DNA from: Roseburia_C amylophila
GTDB taxonomy: Bacteria > Bacillota > Clostridia > Lachnospirales > Lachnospiraceae
Length of the DNA stretch: 64,000 nt
Direction: 5' to 3'
Assembly (NCBI RefSeq): GCF_025567465.1
Contig: NZ_JAOQKI010000009.1
Location: 93,684-157,683, forward strand
Each line of letters starts with the position of its first letter. Position 1 is the stretch's first letter. Under the pieces are notes generated by a model, which did no database searches, was not told where the DNA came from, and worked only from the letters and a program-made list of their open reading frames with translations. A program made the translations under genes and the position numbers. Below are positions 26,066 through 33,623 of the stretch, piece after piece.

Positions 26066-27235
26066 TTATTTAATAATCTCTGTAATTCTTACACCAAAGC
26101 TTTCTTCAATTACAACTACTTCACCTTTTGCAACGTACTTTCCATTTACCAGTACATCAATTGGTTCTCCAGCAATCTTATTCAATTCAATGATTGTTCC
26201 CGGAGCAAAATCCAATATATCATGAATGGATTTACTGGTTCTTCCCAGTTCCACGGTTACTTCTAATGGTACATCCATAATAAGATCAATATTTTCCTTT
26301 GGAAATACCCCATTCATATCTCCAGTAAAATTTTGGAACTGAGCCGGCTGTACATTTACCTGCTGGTTTGCATACATTGCCGACATATCTACAGGTTGTC
26401 CCATCATTGGCTGCCCCATCATCGGCTGTCCCATCATTGGCTGCCCCATCATCGGCTGTCCCATCATTGGCTGAGGCTGTGGTGCTGTCTGGCTTGCCTG
26501 TGGTTGTGGTGCAGGAGCCGGTGCCGGCTGTGGTGTTGCTTCCTGTATTGGTTCGTTTCCACCTGTCATGGTCTCCGTAATACTTTTACACATCTCTCTT
26601 GCAAAAGATACCGGATACAGCTGCATGATTTCACTGTCCACAAGATCACCGATTTCCATTTTAAAAGAGATTTTCACAAATGGCTGTGTCAGGAAATCAT
26701 CAATTGCTCCCTCATCAATATTTCCTGTCAGATCAATCAGATCTGCAACAGGCGGGCTGATATCAATCTTTTTATTCAGCATGGATGATAATGAAGTAGC
26801 TGCAGAACCCATCATCTGATTCATTGCTTCACTGATTGCGCTTAAATGAAGCTCTCCCAGTTCCACGTCTGTATTGGTTCCGTCTCCTCCCATCATAAGA
26901 TCTGTAATGACCTTAACATCATGCTCCTTTAATATCAGGATATTGCTTCCATCCAATCCAACGGTGAATCCGATTCGTATAAATACACACGGACGCTCAT
27001 ACGCCTTTACCACGTCGTCCCAGTTTGCCATGGTAACAACCGGTGTGGATATTTCCACTTTACGGTTCACCAGCGAAAACAATGTCGTTGCTGCGGTACC
27101 CATACTGATATTAGCAATTTCACCGATTGTGTCTTTTTCTGAATCACTCAGCTGTCCATCTGCCGTATCTGATGATGCACCCGGATTATTTAGCAGGGCA
27201 TTGATTTCTTCCTGCGATAGTACTCCATCCATCAC
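26066..27235 (-). CDS. fliY: Flagellar motor switch phosphatase FliY
   Basis: C-ring protein that combines a CheC-type CheY-P phosphatase with a FliN-type SpoA domain. In 389 residues: an N-terminal CheY-binding segment LSQEEINALL, a CheC domain with two active-site helices (EIANISMGTAATTL and SEAMNQMMGSAATSL), a Pro/Gln/Met-rich linker with five tandem MMGQP units, and a C-terminal SpoA domain (about 315-389). A GTG at 27235 and an ATG at 27232 are both possible starts; GAGAGGAG lies 6-9 bases upstream. The gene directly follows fliM. Confidence 0.95.
   Translation of the reverse strand: MMDGVLSQEEINALLNNPGASSDTADGQLSDSEKDTIGEIANISMGTAATTLFSLVNRKVEISTPVVTMANWDDVVKAYERPCVFIRIGFTVGLDGSNILILKEHDVKVITDLMMGGDGTNTDVELGELHLSAISEAMNQMMGSAATSLSSMLNKKIDISPPVADLIDLTGNIDEGAIDDFLTQPFVKISFKMEIGDLVDSEIMQLYPVSFAREMCKSITETMTGGNEPIQEATPQPAPAPAPQPQASQTAPQPQPMMGQPMMGQPMMGQPMMGQPMMGQPVDMSAMYANQQVNVQPAQFQNFTGDMNGVFPKENIDLIMDVPLEVTVELGRTSKSIHDILDFAPGTIIELNKIAGEPIDVLVNGKYVAKGEVVVIEESFGVRITEIIK
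26398..26474. repeat. 15-bp tandem repeat in the fliY linker
   Basis: Five in-frame copies of a 15-base unit encode MMGQP. Two unit versions alternate (ending in CCCC or TCCC on the plus strand), giving a 30-base higher-order period. Copy-number change would lengthen or shorten the linker without breaking the frame. Confidence 0.9.
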
Positions 27236-28216
27236 TTACTGCTCCTCTCTAATTACTGACATTACTCTTACTGCATAGTCATCACCCGAAGCTCCCGGCA
27301 ATGCAGTAAACTTACGAATGTTTCCAACGTAAACATCCAGCTCCTGGTCCACTTTCGTGTCCAATCTAACTATATCACCCACCTGTAAATTCATGAAGTC
27401 GTTTACCGATATGGTGCTGTTACCTAAAATTGCTTTTACAGGTATCGGTGCTTTTGAAATCAAAGTTTCAATTGCTTCCGTATAACGCTGTTCATCTTTT
27501 TCCTGCATGGTAGAATACCAGTATTTTGTATTCAACTTGTCCATAACAGGTTCCAAAGTAAGATACGGAAGGCAGATATTCATCAGACCTTCAACATCCC
27601 CTATTTTTACATTAATTGTAATAATTGCAATCATTTCACTCGGAGAAATAATCTGGGCAAACTGCGAATTTGTTTCAATACGTTCCAGTCTTGGATGTAA
27701 ATCCACAACATTTTCCCACGGTTCCCGGAGCAGGTCGACGCAGACTCCCATAATTCTTTCTATAATCAGCAACTCTATTTCTGAAAAGTCACGGACTTTC
27801 GCTAATGGTTCTCCGCTTCCACCAAGCATACGATCCACCATGGTATATGCAAGATTTGAAGCAATCTCCAGAATAACCGAACCTTTCAATGGAGAAAAAT
27901 TAACAATACCAAGAACCACCGGATTAGAAAGTGCATTTGAAAACTCAGAATAGGTAACTGCTTCAGAGTTCATCACCTCAACCTGAATATTTTTTCTTAG
28001 ATAAACCGGAAGATTTGTGGATATCAGTCTGCCATAATGTTCAAACACAATCTCCAGTGTTCTTAAGTGTTCTTTTGAAAACTTGGAAGGTCTGGCGAAA
28101 TCATAATTCTTAATCTGCTTCTCGCCATTGTCCTTCATTTCTTCTACATCCAGCTCGCCGCTGCTCAATGCCTGAAGCAGGTTATCTATCTCATTCTGAG
28201 ATAAAACTTCGCTCAC
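27236..28216 (-). CDS. fliM: Flagellar motor switch protein FliM
   Basis: C-ring protein that binds CheY-P and controls rotation direction. The 326-residue chain starts with the CheY-binding motif LSQNEIDNLLQAL, has a middle CheC-like domain lacking the phosphatase residues (about 45-225, with MLGGSGEP), and ends with a SpoA domain (about 245-320). It is followed directly by fliY. Confidence 0.97.
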   Translation of the reverse strand: MSEVLSQNEIDNLLQALSSGELDVEEMKDNGEKQIKNYDFARPSKFSKEHLRTLEIVFEHYGRLISTNLPVYLRKNIQVEVMNSEAVTYSEFSNALSNPVVLGIVNFSPLKGSVILEIASNLAYTMVDRMLGGSGEPLAKVRDFSEIELLIIERIMGVCVDLLREPWENVVDLHPRLERIETNSQFAQIISPSEMIAIITINVKIGDVEGLMNICLPYLTLEPVMDKLNTKYWYSTMQEKDEQRYTEAIETLISKAPIPVKAILGNSTISVNDFMNLQVGDIVRLDTKVDQELDVYVGNIRKFTALPGASGDDYAVRVMSVIREEQ

Positions 28217-28258
28217 GGACTCTCACCACCTTATATTTCATGCTTACTATTTTTAATC

Positions 28259-28771
28259 CTATACTACAGTTACTTCCGAGAAGTTGACTGCAATGATAAA
28301 ATCTGAACCAAACTGCTTCTGTAGTTCTGCCAGTATAGCGTCTTTAACCGCCTGCCGATCCGCATTAAATTCATCCATTGTATAGGTATTAATTACGCTA
28401 TTAATGGTATCTTTTAAAATTGTTTCACGATCAGCCATATCTTCGCCATAGGTTTTATATCCATCGTTCTTGCTGTCCATGGAAATGGATGCTGTAAGCT
28501 TTACATAATGAGTTTCGCCATCTGCACCTGTTTTTAAATTGATTGTCATGGCATCTTCAATTTTATAGGTCACAATCTGGTCCATTGGAATGCTGGCAGA
28601 CTCAGTTCCATCCCCACTCTCCAGCTCCAGATCAATTGCACTGCATACCTTGTTTACCAGCTCATTGGATTTCTTTGTTTGCGGCAGGATTGTTATTGTA
28701 AGTATTCCTGTCAAAATCAGGTTCACCAGAACCAGTGCCAAAATAAGCACTGACATAAGGTTCTTCTTCAT
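28259..28771 (-). CDS. fliL: Flagellar basal body-associated protein FliL
   Basis: Stator-associated membrane protein that supports torque. The 170-residue chain has one N-terminal membrane helix (about 7-30) and an extracytoplasmic stomatin-like FliL domain (about 60-170) ending with a hydrophobic strand FSEVTVV. It lies between motB and fliM; motAB upstream of fliL inside the fla/che locus is a feature of clostridial loci, since in B. subtilis motAB are elsewhere. Confidence 0.85.
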   Translation of the reverse strand: MKKNLMSVLILALVLVNLILTGILTITILPQTKKSNELVNKVCSAIDLELESGDGTESASIPMDQIVTYKIEDAMTINLKTGADGETHYVKLTASISMDSKNDGYKTYGEDMADRETILKDTINSVINTYTMDEFNADRQAVKDAILAELQKQFGSDFIIAVNFSEVTVV

Positions 28772-28782
28772 CTCATTTCCTC

Positions 28783-29616
28783 CTATTCTGTAGCGCCGCC
28801 GGAATTATATGAATTATATACCTTAATTTCAACACGACGGTTTCTTGCTCTGCCTTCCTCTGTAGTATTATCTGCTACAGGAACATATTCCCCTCTTCCT
28901 GAGGATTTAATCAGTGCCGGATCCAATGTGGTATTATCCCGGATAAAATCCGCCACAGAAAGTGCCCGGTACATGGACAGTACATTATTGTTTTCATATT
29001 TTGACGAATGGATTGGCACATTGTCGGTATGTCCTTCAATTTCAATCACATTGCTGTCATAGTTTTCCAGGATAGTTCCTATTTTAGCAATCAGCGGCTG
29101 GGCATCTTCCCGGATATTTGCCTTTGCCGAATCAAATAATATTGCTCCATTTAATGTAAGTTTTACATACTCGGCATTAAAATCTACTTCCACCTGATTC
29201 TGTAATCCCCCCGCCTCTATCTGCTGCTCGATTTGTTCTGCCATTTGTTCTGATTCCGACAATGCCTGTTCTTTATACTGCTCTGCTACATCTGTCTCAG
29301 TCTCAGTCTCTTCTGTTTTGCCACCCTGGGAATCCCCATCCTCTCCTGAGGACGTTTCAAAAAAAACATCAATATTCGGCAACTGGCTGATTCCGTTGCC
29401 CACCATTTCTCCCTCGCCAATACTCATACTGCCTGCCGGCATAATACTTAAGCTGCTCTGCAGCGAGGCTATCACCATCTGAAACTTCTCTGCATCAACG
29501 GTAGACATGGAAAAAAGCAACACGAAAAAGCACAGCAACAGATTCATCAAATCACTAAAGGTGGTTATCCAGCCAGCCGCCGGCTTTGCTTCCGGTTCCC
29601 GCTTCTTTCTCGCCAT
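28783..29616 (-). CDS. motB: Flagellar stator protein MotB
   Basis: Proton- or sodium-channel stator subunit anchored to peptidoglycan. In 277 residues: a basic N terminus, one membrane helix (about 16-38) with the ion-carrying Asp22 in TTFSDLMNLLLCF, a plug and linker region rich in Glu/Thr/Gln, and an OmpA-like peptidoglycan-binding domain (about 150-265) with IEGHTDNVPI and GEYVPVADN. The start overlaps the motA stop by one base. Confidence 0.96.
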   Translation of the reverse strand: MARKKREPEAKPAAGWITTFSDLMNLLLCFFVLLFSMSTVDAEKFQMVIASLQSSLSIMPAGSMSIGEGEMVGNGISQLPNIDVFFETSSGEDGDSQGGKTEETETETDVAEQYKEQALSESEQMAEQIEQQIEAGGLQNQVEVDFNAEYVKLTLNGAILFDSAKANIREDAQPLIAKIGTILENYDSNVIEIEGHTDNVPIHSSKYENNNVLSMYRALSVADFIRDNTTLDPALIKSSGRGEYVPVADNTTEEGRARNRRVEIKVYNSYNSGGATE

Positions 29617-30425
29617 TATTCTTCACCTCCGGCTTCATCTTGTGCATTATAAGCCTCTCTTGCCTGTGGTGACAGGAATGATTTCAGTTTTTCTTCTATT
29701 ACACGAGGGTTTTCTCCTGCCTGAATAGACAAAAGTCCCTCAACGGTAACCTCTTTCATTATAATTTCTCTGGCATTATTATCTGACATCTTTGATGCAA
29801 TCGGATTACAGATCCAGTTAGATATCAGCGAACCATACAATGTTGTAATCAGGGCAACTGCCATATTAGGTCCGATGGAAGATGCATCCTGTAAATCCTT
29901 CAACATATTAATCAGACCAATCAGGGTACCAATCATACCCCAAGCCGGAGCTAATTCTCCCCACTTTTCCCAGAAGCCGATTACTTTCTTATGCCGGTCC
30001 TCAATGCAGCCCAAATCTGTTTCCAGAATTCCACGCACCAGTTCCGGGTCAGTTCCATCTACTACCAGCATAACTCCTTTTTTCAGAAAGTCATCATCAA
30101 TATCATTCGCTGCTTCTTCCAATGCAAGAAGCCCCTCTTTTCTGGCAATATTTGAAAGATTAATGATATTTCCAATAATCTCACTCGGGTCATTCTTATG
30201 TAACTTAAAAGCATTTCCCGCTGACTTAAAGCCATTAATGAAATCTGCCATACTGTTACATGCCAGAACACCAGCAATAGATCCTCCAATCGTAATAACA
30301 GCGGATGGGAAGTCCATATATGTATTCCATATTGCCGATACACCTGCACTTTGAATAATTCCAAATAAAACCATTGCAAGTCCCATCAAGGTACCAATAA
30401 GTGATGCTATATCCAATTTATCCAC
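29616..30425 (-). CDS. motA: Flagellar stator protein MotA
   Basis: Four-helix stator subunit that forms the ion channel with MotB and contacts FliG. The 269-residue chain has helices at about 4-25, 32-52, 155-175 and 185-205. The cytoplasmic loop between helices 2 and 3 carries the conserved charged positions, and the PAWGMIGTLIGLINML block (helix 3) is the family signature. It is the first gene after the structured break at 30426-30670. Confidence 0.96.
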   Translation of the reverse strand: MDKLDIASLIGTLMGLAMVLFGIIQSAGVSAIWNTYMDFPSAVITIGGSIAGVLACNSMADFINGFKSAGNAFKLHKNDPSEIIGNIINLSNIARKEGLLALEEAANDIDDDFLKKGVMLVVDGTDPELVRGILETDLGCIEDRHKKVIGFWEKWGELAPAWGMIGTLIGLINMLKDLQDASSIGPNMAVALITTLYGSLISNWICNPIASKMSDNNAREIIMKEVTVEGLLSIQAGENPRVIEEKLKSFLSPQAREAYNAQDEAGGEE

Positions 30426-30444
30426 CTACATTTCTATAAAATTA

Positions 30445-30483
30445 TGGGAACACCATTCTTTTGAAAATGGTCCTTGTTACCCA
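30445..30483 (-). promoter_or_regulatory. Folded leader just upstream of motA
   Basis: Two stacked helices form a hairpin 20 bases before the motA start: an inner 6-bp stem (30452-30457 with 30466-30471, 8-base loop) and an outer 7-bp stem (30445-30451 with 30476-30483, one bulged base) separated by a 4-base asymmetric bulge. No U-tract follows. No consensus of a known cyclic-di-GMP riboswitch is seen. A protein-binding or translation-control leader is possible. Confidence 0.45.
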
Positions 30484-30582
30484 CCTTTTTGTATTTTCAT
30501 TTTCATTTCTATATAATCTTACTAAACTTTCAGCAAAATGTCTACTTTTTTTACAATTATTTTAGAAACAATTCCATTTTCT

Positions 30583-30610
30583 ATTATACCATATATAGGG
30601 GAACTATCAA
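30583..30610 (-). promoter_or_regulatory. Sigma-A promoter for motA and the distal fla/che genes
   Basis: On the minus strand TTGATA (30605-30610), a 16-base spacer and a perfect TATAAT (30583-30588). Transcription would start near 30576, giving a leader of about 150 bases before motA. The promoter overlaps the flgE downstream hairpin: its -35 lies in that hairpin's loop and arm. Confidence 0.65.
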
Positions 30611-30627
30611 ATATAGTCCCCCTATAT
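30593..30627 (-). terminator. 14-bp hairpin downstream of flgE
   Basis: Arms 30593-30606 and 30614-30627 pair over 14 bp around a 7-base loop. One position is A/C on plus-strand RNA but G-U on minus-strand RNA, so the structure is stronger in the direction of flgE transcription. No U-tract follows; it is likely a partial terminator or a 3' end stabiliser between flgE and motA. Confidence 0.55.
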
Positions 30628-30670
30628 GTACTGTTTTTATATTATTTTTCGCTATATCTGACTATTTTTA

Positions 30671-32377
30671 TTATCGTTTCAGATTAATCAACTCCTCAAG
30701 AAGCGTATCGGATGTAGTAATTACTCTTGAGTTTGCCTGGAAACCTCTCTGCGTGGTAATCATCTCGGTAAATTCAGAAGACAGGTCTACGTTGGACATT
30801 TCCAGTTCTCCGGAATTCATGGTACTTCCGTTTGAAGTAATTTCGACACCAATTCCATCAAATTCACCGGAGTTTAAAGTAGTACGGTAGCAGTTATCTC
30901 CTACTTTTTCAAGTCCGGCTGCATTTGCAAAGCGGGCAGATGCAATCTGGCCCAAAAGAACAGTATTACCATTATCGTAAGAACCGTAAATTTTACCATT
31001 GGTATCTACAAATACACCGGTTAATGCTCCAAGCTTCTTACCTGTTCCGGTTGTTCCATCAATTGCTCCCGCATCCATTCCAACAGTAGATGTTCCACCA
31101 TTATTAGAATTCTTACACTGTGTAAAATCAATGGAAATATTTTCAAACTGGTCGCCTAACTGTTTCATGTTCAATGTGACTGAGCCGTTAGTGCTGTCAC
31201 CCACGGAAACAAATTTACCTTTTCCAGTACCAGTATCAAACTTCAGTTCGTAATTTACTGCTGTTGCTTCAATAGTAGGTGGATTACCATCAGTAATGCT
31301 GTTGATGGTTGCACCAGGCTGTAACCCGGTATAAATATCAGAAAGTGATACGTCCGTTACTGCTTCGTATCCTTTTACTACACCACCGGCTGAAGTAATT
31401 GCACGATATACTTTGCTGTCATACTGTCCGGTAGCGGCATTCTGTGTTGTATTGATATAGTACATTTCACCACTGCTGTTACGGAACTGATGATATGTAT
31501 TTCCGCCAAAGGAATTAGATGCTCCGGTATCTGTCCACTCTGTACTGATTGCATTGTAAGCAGTCTGTGCATTAGTAATTCCACCGCTGGCATTTGCTCC
31601 AAATACATCAGAAAGATTTCCACCGTTTGCCAAAAACTCCTCTAAGATATTCTTATTGGAAGAATCATAAATAGCACTTAACTCAACAGTATAAGTTCCG
31701 GCATCGGTATCTACACCTTTGACTGCAAATTTTGCGGTATAGGAATATCCCAATGCATCGAAGAAATTCAAATTCATGGCATATCCACTTTCACTGGTTA
31801 TTTCTGTACTGTTTTTATCTACAATACCACCACAAACTGCATTCGTTGTTGCTTCTGCCGGAGAAGTAAGATTGCTTTCCTGCATGATACGAAGTGCAGA
31901 TACCTGGTCTTTTTTAATCTGTCCGGTGGTCGGGTCTACCTGCCATCCCATAACATTGTATCCGGTAGATGTCATGGCAAGATTTCCTGAGCCATCGATA
32001 TAGAAAGAACCTGCCCTGGTAAAAAGATTTTCAGTACCATTGCTTACAACAAAGAAACTTGTTGTATTACCCTTATCTGTAATTCTTAAGTCAAATGCTT
32101 TTCCGGTTGTCTGGGCTGCTCCACCGGAAGTAATGTCGATGGAAGTAGAACCTGTGGTTACACCAAGACCTATCTGCTTAGCATTAATTCCACCGGTTCC
32201 GGTTGTTGCATTTGCTCCGGATGCACCGGAAATTGTCTGATACATAATCTCGCTGAATGTTACACTGGACTCTTTAAATGCCACGGTATTTACATTGGCA
32301 ATATTGTTACCGATAACATCCATCTTTGTCTGATGTGTCTTAAGTCCTGACACAGCAGAATACATTGATCTCATCAT
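30671..32377 (-). CDS. flgE: Flagellar hook protein FlgE
   Basis: Builds the hook that joins rod and filament. The 568-residue chain shows the FlgE N terminus (SMYSAVSGLKTHQTKMDVIG, then NNIANVNTVAFKES), an expanded Thr/Gly/Asn-rich middle (D1/D2 domains) and the C-terminal ANSRVITTSDTLLEELINLK helix. The open frame extends to 32449, but AGGAGG sits about 10 bases before the ATG at 32377, and the extra 24 residues do not look like FlgE. It is longer than the B. subtilis protein, as is common in Lachnospiraceae. Confidence 0.95.
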   Translation of the reverse strand: MMRSMYSAVSGLKTHQTKMDVIGNNIANVNTVAFKESSVTFSEIMYQTISGASGANATTGTGGINAKQIGLGVTTGSTSIDITSGGAAQTTGKAFDLRITDKGNTTSFFVVSNGTENLFTRAGSFYIDGSGNLAMTSTGYNVMGWQVDPTTGQIKKDQVSALRIMQESNLTSPAEATTNAVCGGIVDKNSTEITSESGYAMNLNFFDALGYSYTAKFAVKGVDTDAGTYTVELSAIYDSSNKNILEEFLANGGNLSDVFGANASGGITNAQTAYNAISTEWTDTGASNSFGGNTYHQFRNSSGEMYYINTTQNAATGQYDSKVYRAITSAGGVVKGYEAVTDVSLSDIYTGLQPGATINSITDGNPPTIEATAVNYELKFDTGTGKGKFVSVGDSTNGSVTLNMKQLGDQFENISIDFTQCKNSNNGGTSTVGMDAGAIDGTTGTGKKLGALTGVFVDTNGKIYGSYDNGNTVLLGQIASARFANAAGLEKVGDNCYRTTLNSGEFDGIGVEITSNGSTMNSGELEMSNVDLSSEFTEMITTQRGFQANSRVITTSDTLLEELINLKR

Positions 32378-32411
32378 AATGAAATGACCTCCTAAATTTG
32401 ATGTCTGACGC

Positions 32412-32437
32412 AGAACCCATCTGTCAGTCAGGGTTCT
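32412..32437 (-). promoter_or_regulatory. Hairpin in the gap before flgE
   Basis: Arms 32412-32418 (AGAACCC) and 32431-32437 (GGGTTCT) form a 7-bp stem with a 12-base loop, about 35 bases upstream of the flgE start. No U-tract follows. It may adjust hook protein expression relative to the upstream genes. Confidence 0.4.
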
Positions 32438-32458
32438 CACAGCCTCCATAAGGTCCGG

Positions 32459-32857
32459 CTATGCTATTACTGCACCATCAATATTTGTAAAAACATTATT
32501 TTCTGATTCATTCTGGTCCATTGCTGTTACAACTGTCCTGCTCGGTACATTTACAATGAATGCCAGCGAATCAACTACTACTAAGGATTCTTTGATTCCT
32601 TTCTTCTCAGCCATCTCCACACCCGCTTCCAAGCGTTCACTCTGCTGGTCTGAAAGACTGATATTCCGGGTAGACAACCGCATGCTTGCATGCTTCGAAA
32701 ATTTCACTTCGGAAACATCTGCTGCTTTTTGCTTTTCTTTTAATACCTCCGCAAAAGAAGCTCCCTGCTCCGGCTGCGTTTTATTACTCTTCGAAGGATT
32801 GAGATACTGGTCTGCTACCTGTTCAATGGAAGTGAATTGATTTGCTATCTTATTCAT
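32459..32857 (-). CDS. TIGR02530-type flagellar operon protein
   Basis: A 132-residue soluble protein of the family found between flgD and flgE in many Firmicutes. The family core is clear: FSKHASMRLSTRNISLSD, an amphipathic EAGVEMAEKKG helix, SLVVVDSLAFIVNVPSRTVVTAM. The role has not been established; hook assembly or a hook chaperone is suggested by its position. The last residues (ENNVFTNIDGAVIA) are typical. Confidence 0.88.
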   Translation of the reverse strand: MNKIANQFTSIEQVADQYLNPSKSNKTQPEQGASFAEVLKEKQKAADVSEVKFSKHASMRLSTRNISLSDQQSERLEAGVEMAEKKGIKESLVVVDSLAFIVNVPSRTVVTAMDQNESENNVFTNIDGAVIA

Positions 32858-32887
32858 GCTTTCATCTCCCTAATAACCTTCCGTGGT

Positions 32888-33610
32888 TTACTCTGCTTTC
32901 CCTGTTTCTTCTGTATCTTTTTTGTCTTCTGTACCACCGTTACCTTCTGTCTTATCACCGTTTTCTCCTGCGGCAGCCTGTAACTGTTTCATTTTCTCTT
33001 CCAGTTTTACAAGTTTATCGATATCACTCTGTTTAATGAATGACTTCTGATAACTGGTCATGCTGTCATATGCTTTCCGAAGGTTAGTCAGTGTACCTGC
33101 ATTATCCAGTGTAAGTTCATCTGCTGAAGGTAATGATGCAATTGCAAGTGAAAATGATTTTGCAAGGCTGATTGCATCCATGTAACTGTCGTCCATAACA
33201 GAATATAAATCGTCAATGGAGTAAAGGTTGTTATTTACCATAAGATAAGTCTTATTGTTCTCATGGATTACACTGTCTACTGTTCCGGTAACATCGGATG
33301 TCTCGCCTGTTGCAGAAGATGTAACACGAAGTACTACCTGTTTTCCCACCAGTGAATTTGCTTCCATCTCCTGTAAGGATGCCTGCATATTCTGGGTTTC
33401 CTCTAACTGTGAGAATGTTGCCAACTGTGAAATATACTCTGTATTATCTGTTGGTTCCAATGGATCCTGATATTTCATCTGTGCTACTAACAGTTGTAAA
33501 AACGCATCTTTATCCAGACTACCTCCGGATTTTTTGGAAGTAGAGGATGAGGAATTTGATTCTGCACTGGTATCCACAACCTCTCCATTTTTTATAAGCT
33601 GTGTTATCAT
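32888..33610 (-). CDS. flgD: Hook cap protein FlgD with an extra three-helix C-terminal module
   Basis: Scaffold for hook assembly at the growing tip. Residues 30-75 carry the FlgD N-terminal block (DAFLQLLVAQMKYQDPLEP, then NTEYISQLATFSQLEE), and about 85-140 the small beta domain with NSLVGKQVVLRV. Residues about 144-213 are different: LPSADELTLDNAGTLTNLRK, then AYDSMTSYQKSFI and a final KLVKLEEKMKQL helix. This resembles the three-helix repeat of many Firmicutes surface proteins (LPxxxxVTLxxxxxVxxARxAYDxLTxxQKxLV). A Glu/Lys/Gly-rich tail of 27 residues follows. Confidence 0.9.
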   Translation of the reverse strand: MITQLIKNGEVVDTSAESNSSSSTSKKSGGSLDKDAFLQLLVAQMKYQDPLEPTDNTEYISQLATFSQLEETQNMQASLQEMEANSLVGKQVVLRVTSSATGETSDVTGTVDSVIHENNKTYLMVNNNLYSIDDLYSVMDDSYMDAISLAKSFSLAIASLPSADELTLDNAGTLTNLRKAYDSMTSYQKSFIKQSDIDKLVKLEEKMKQLQAAAGENGDKTEGNGGTEDKKDTEETGKAE

Positions 33611-33623
33611 TTTGTGCTCCTTT

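Noticed and set aside
26398..26474. CRISPR-like repeat
   Set aside because: The units are 15 bases, contiguous, have no spacers and are in frame inside fliY.
30426..30582. Possible cyclic-di-GMP riboswitch before motA
   Set aside because: The leader is folded, but the conserved bases of the class I or class II riboswitches are not seen.
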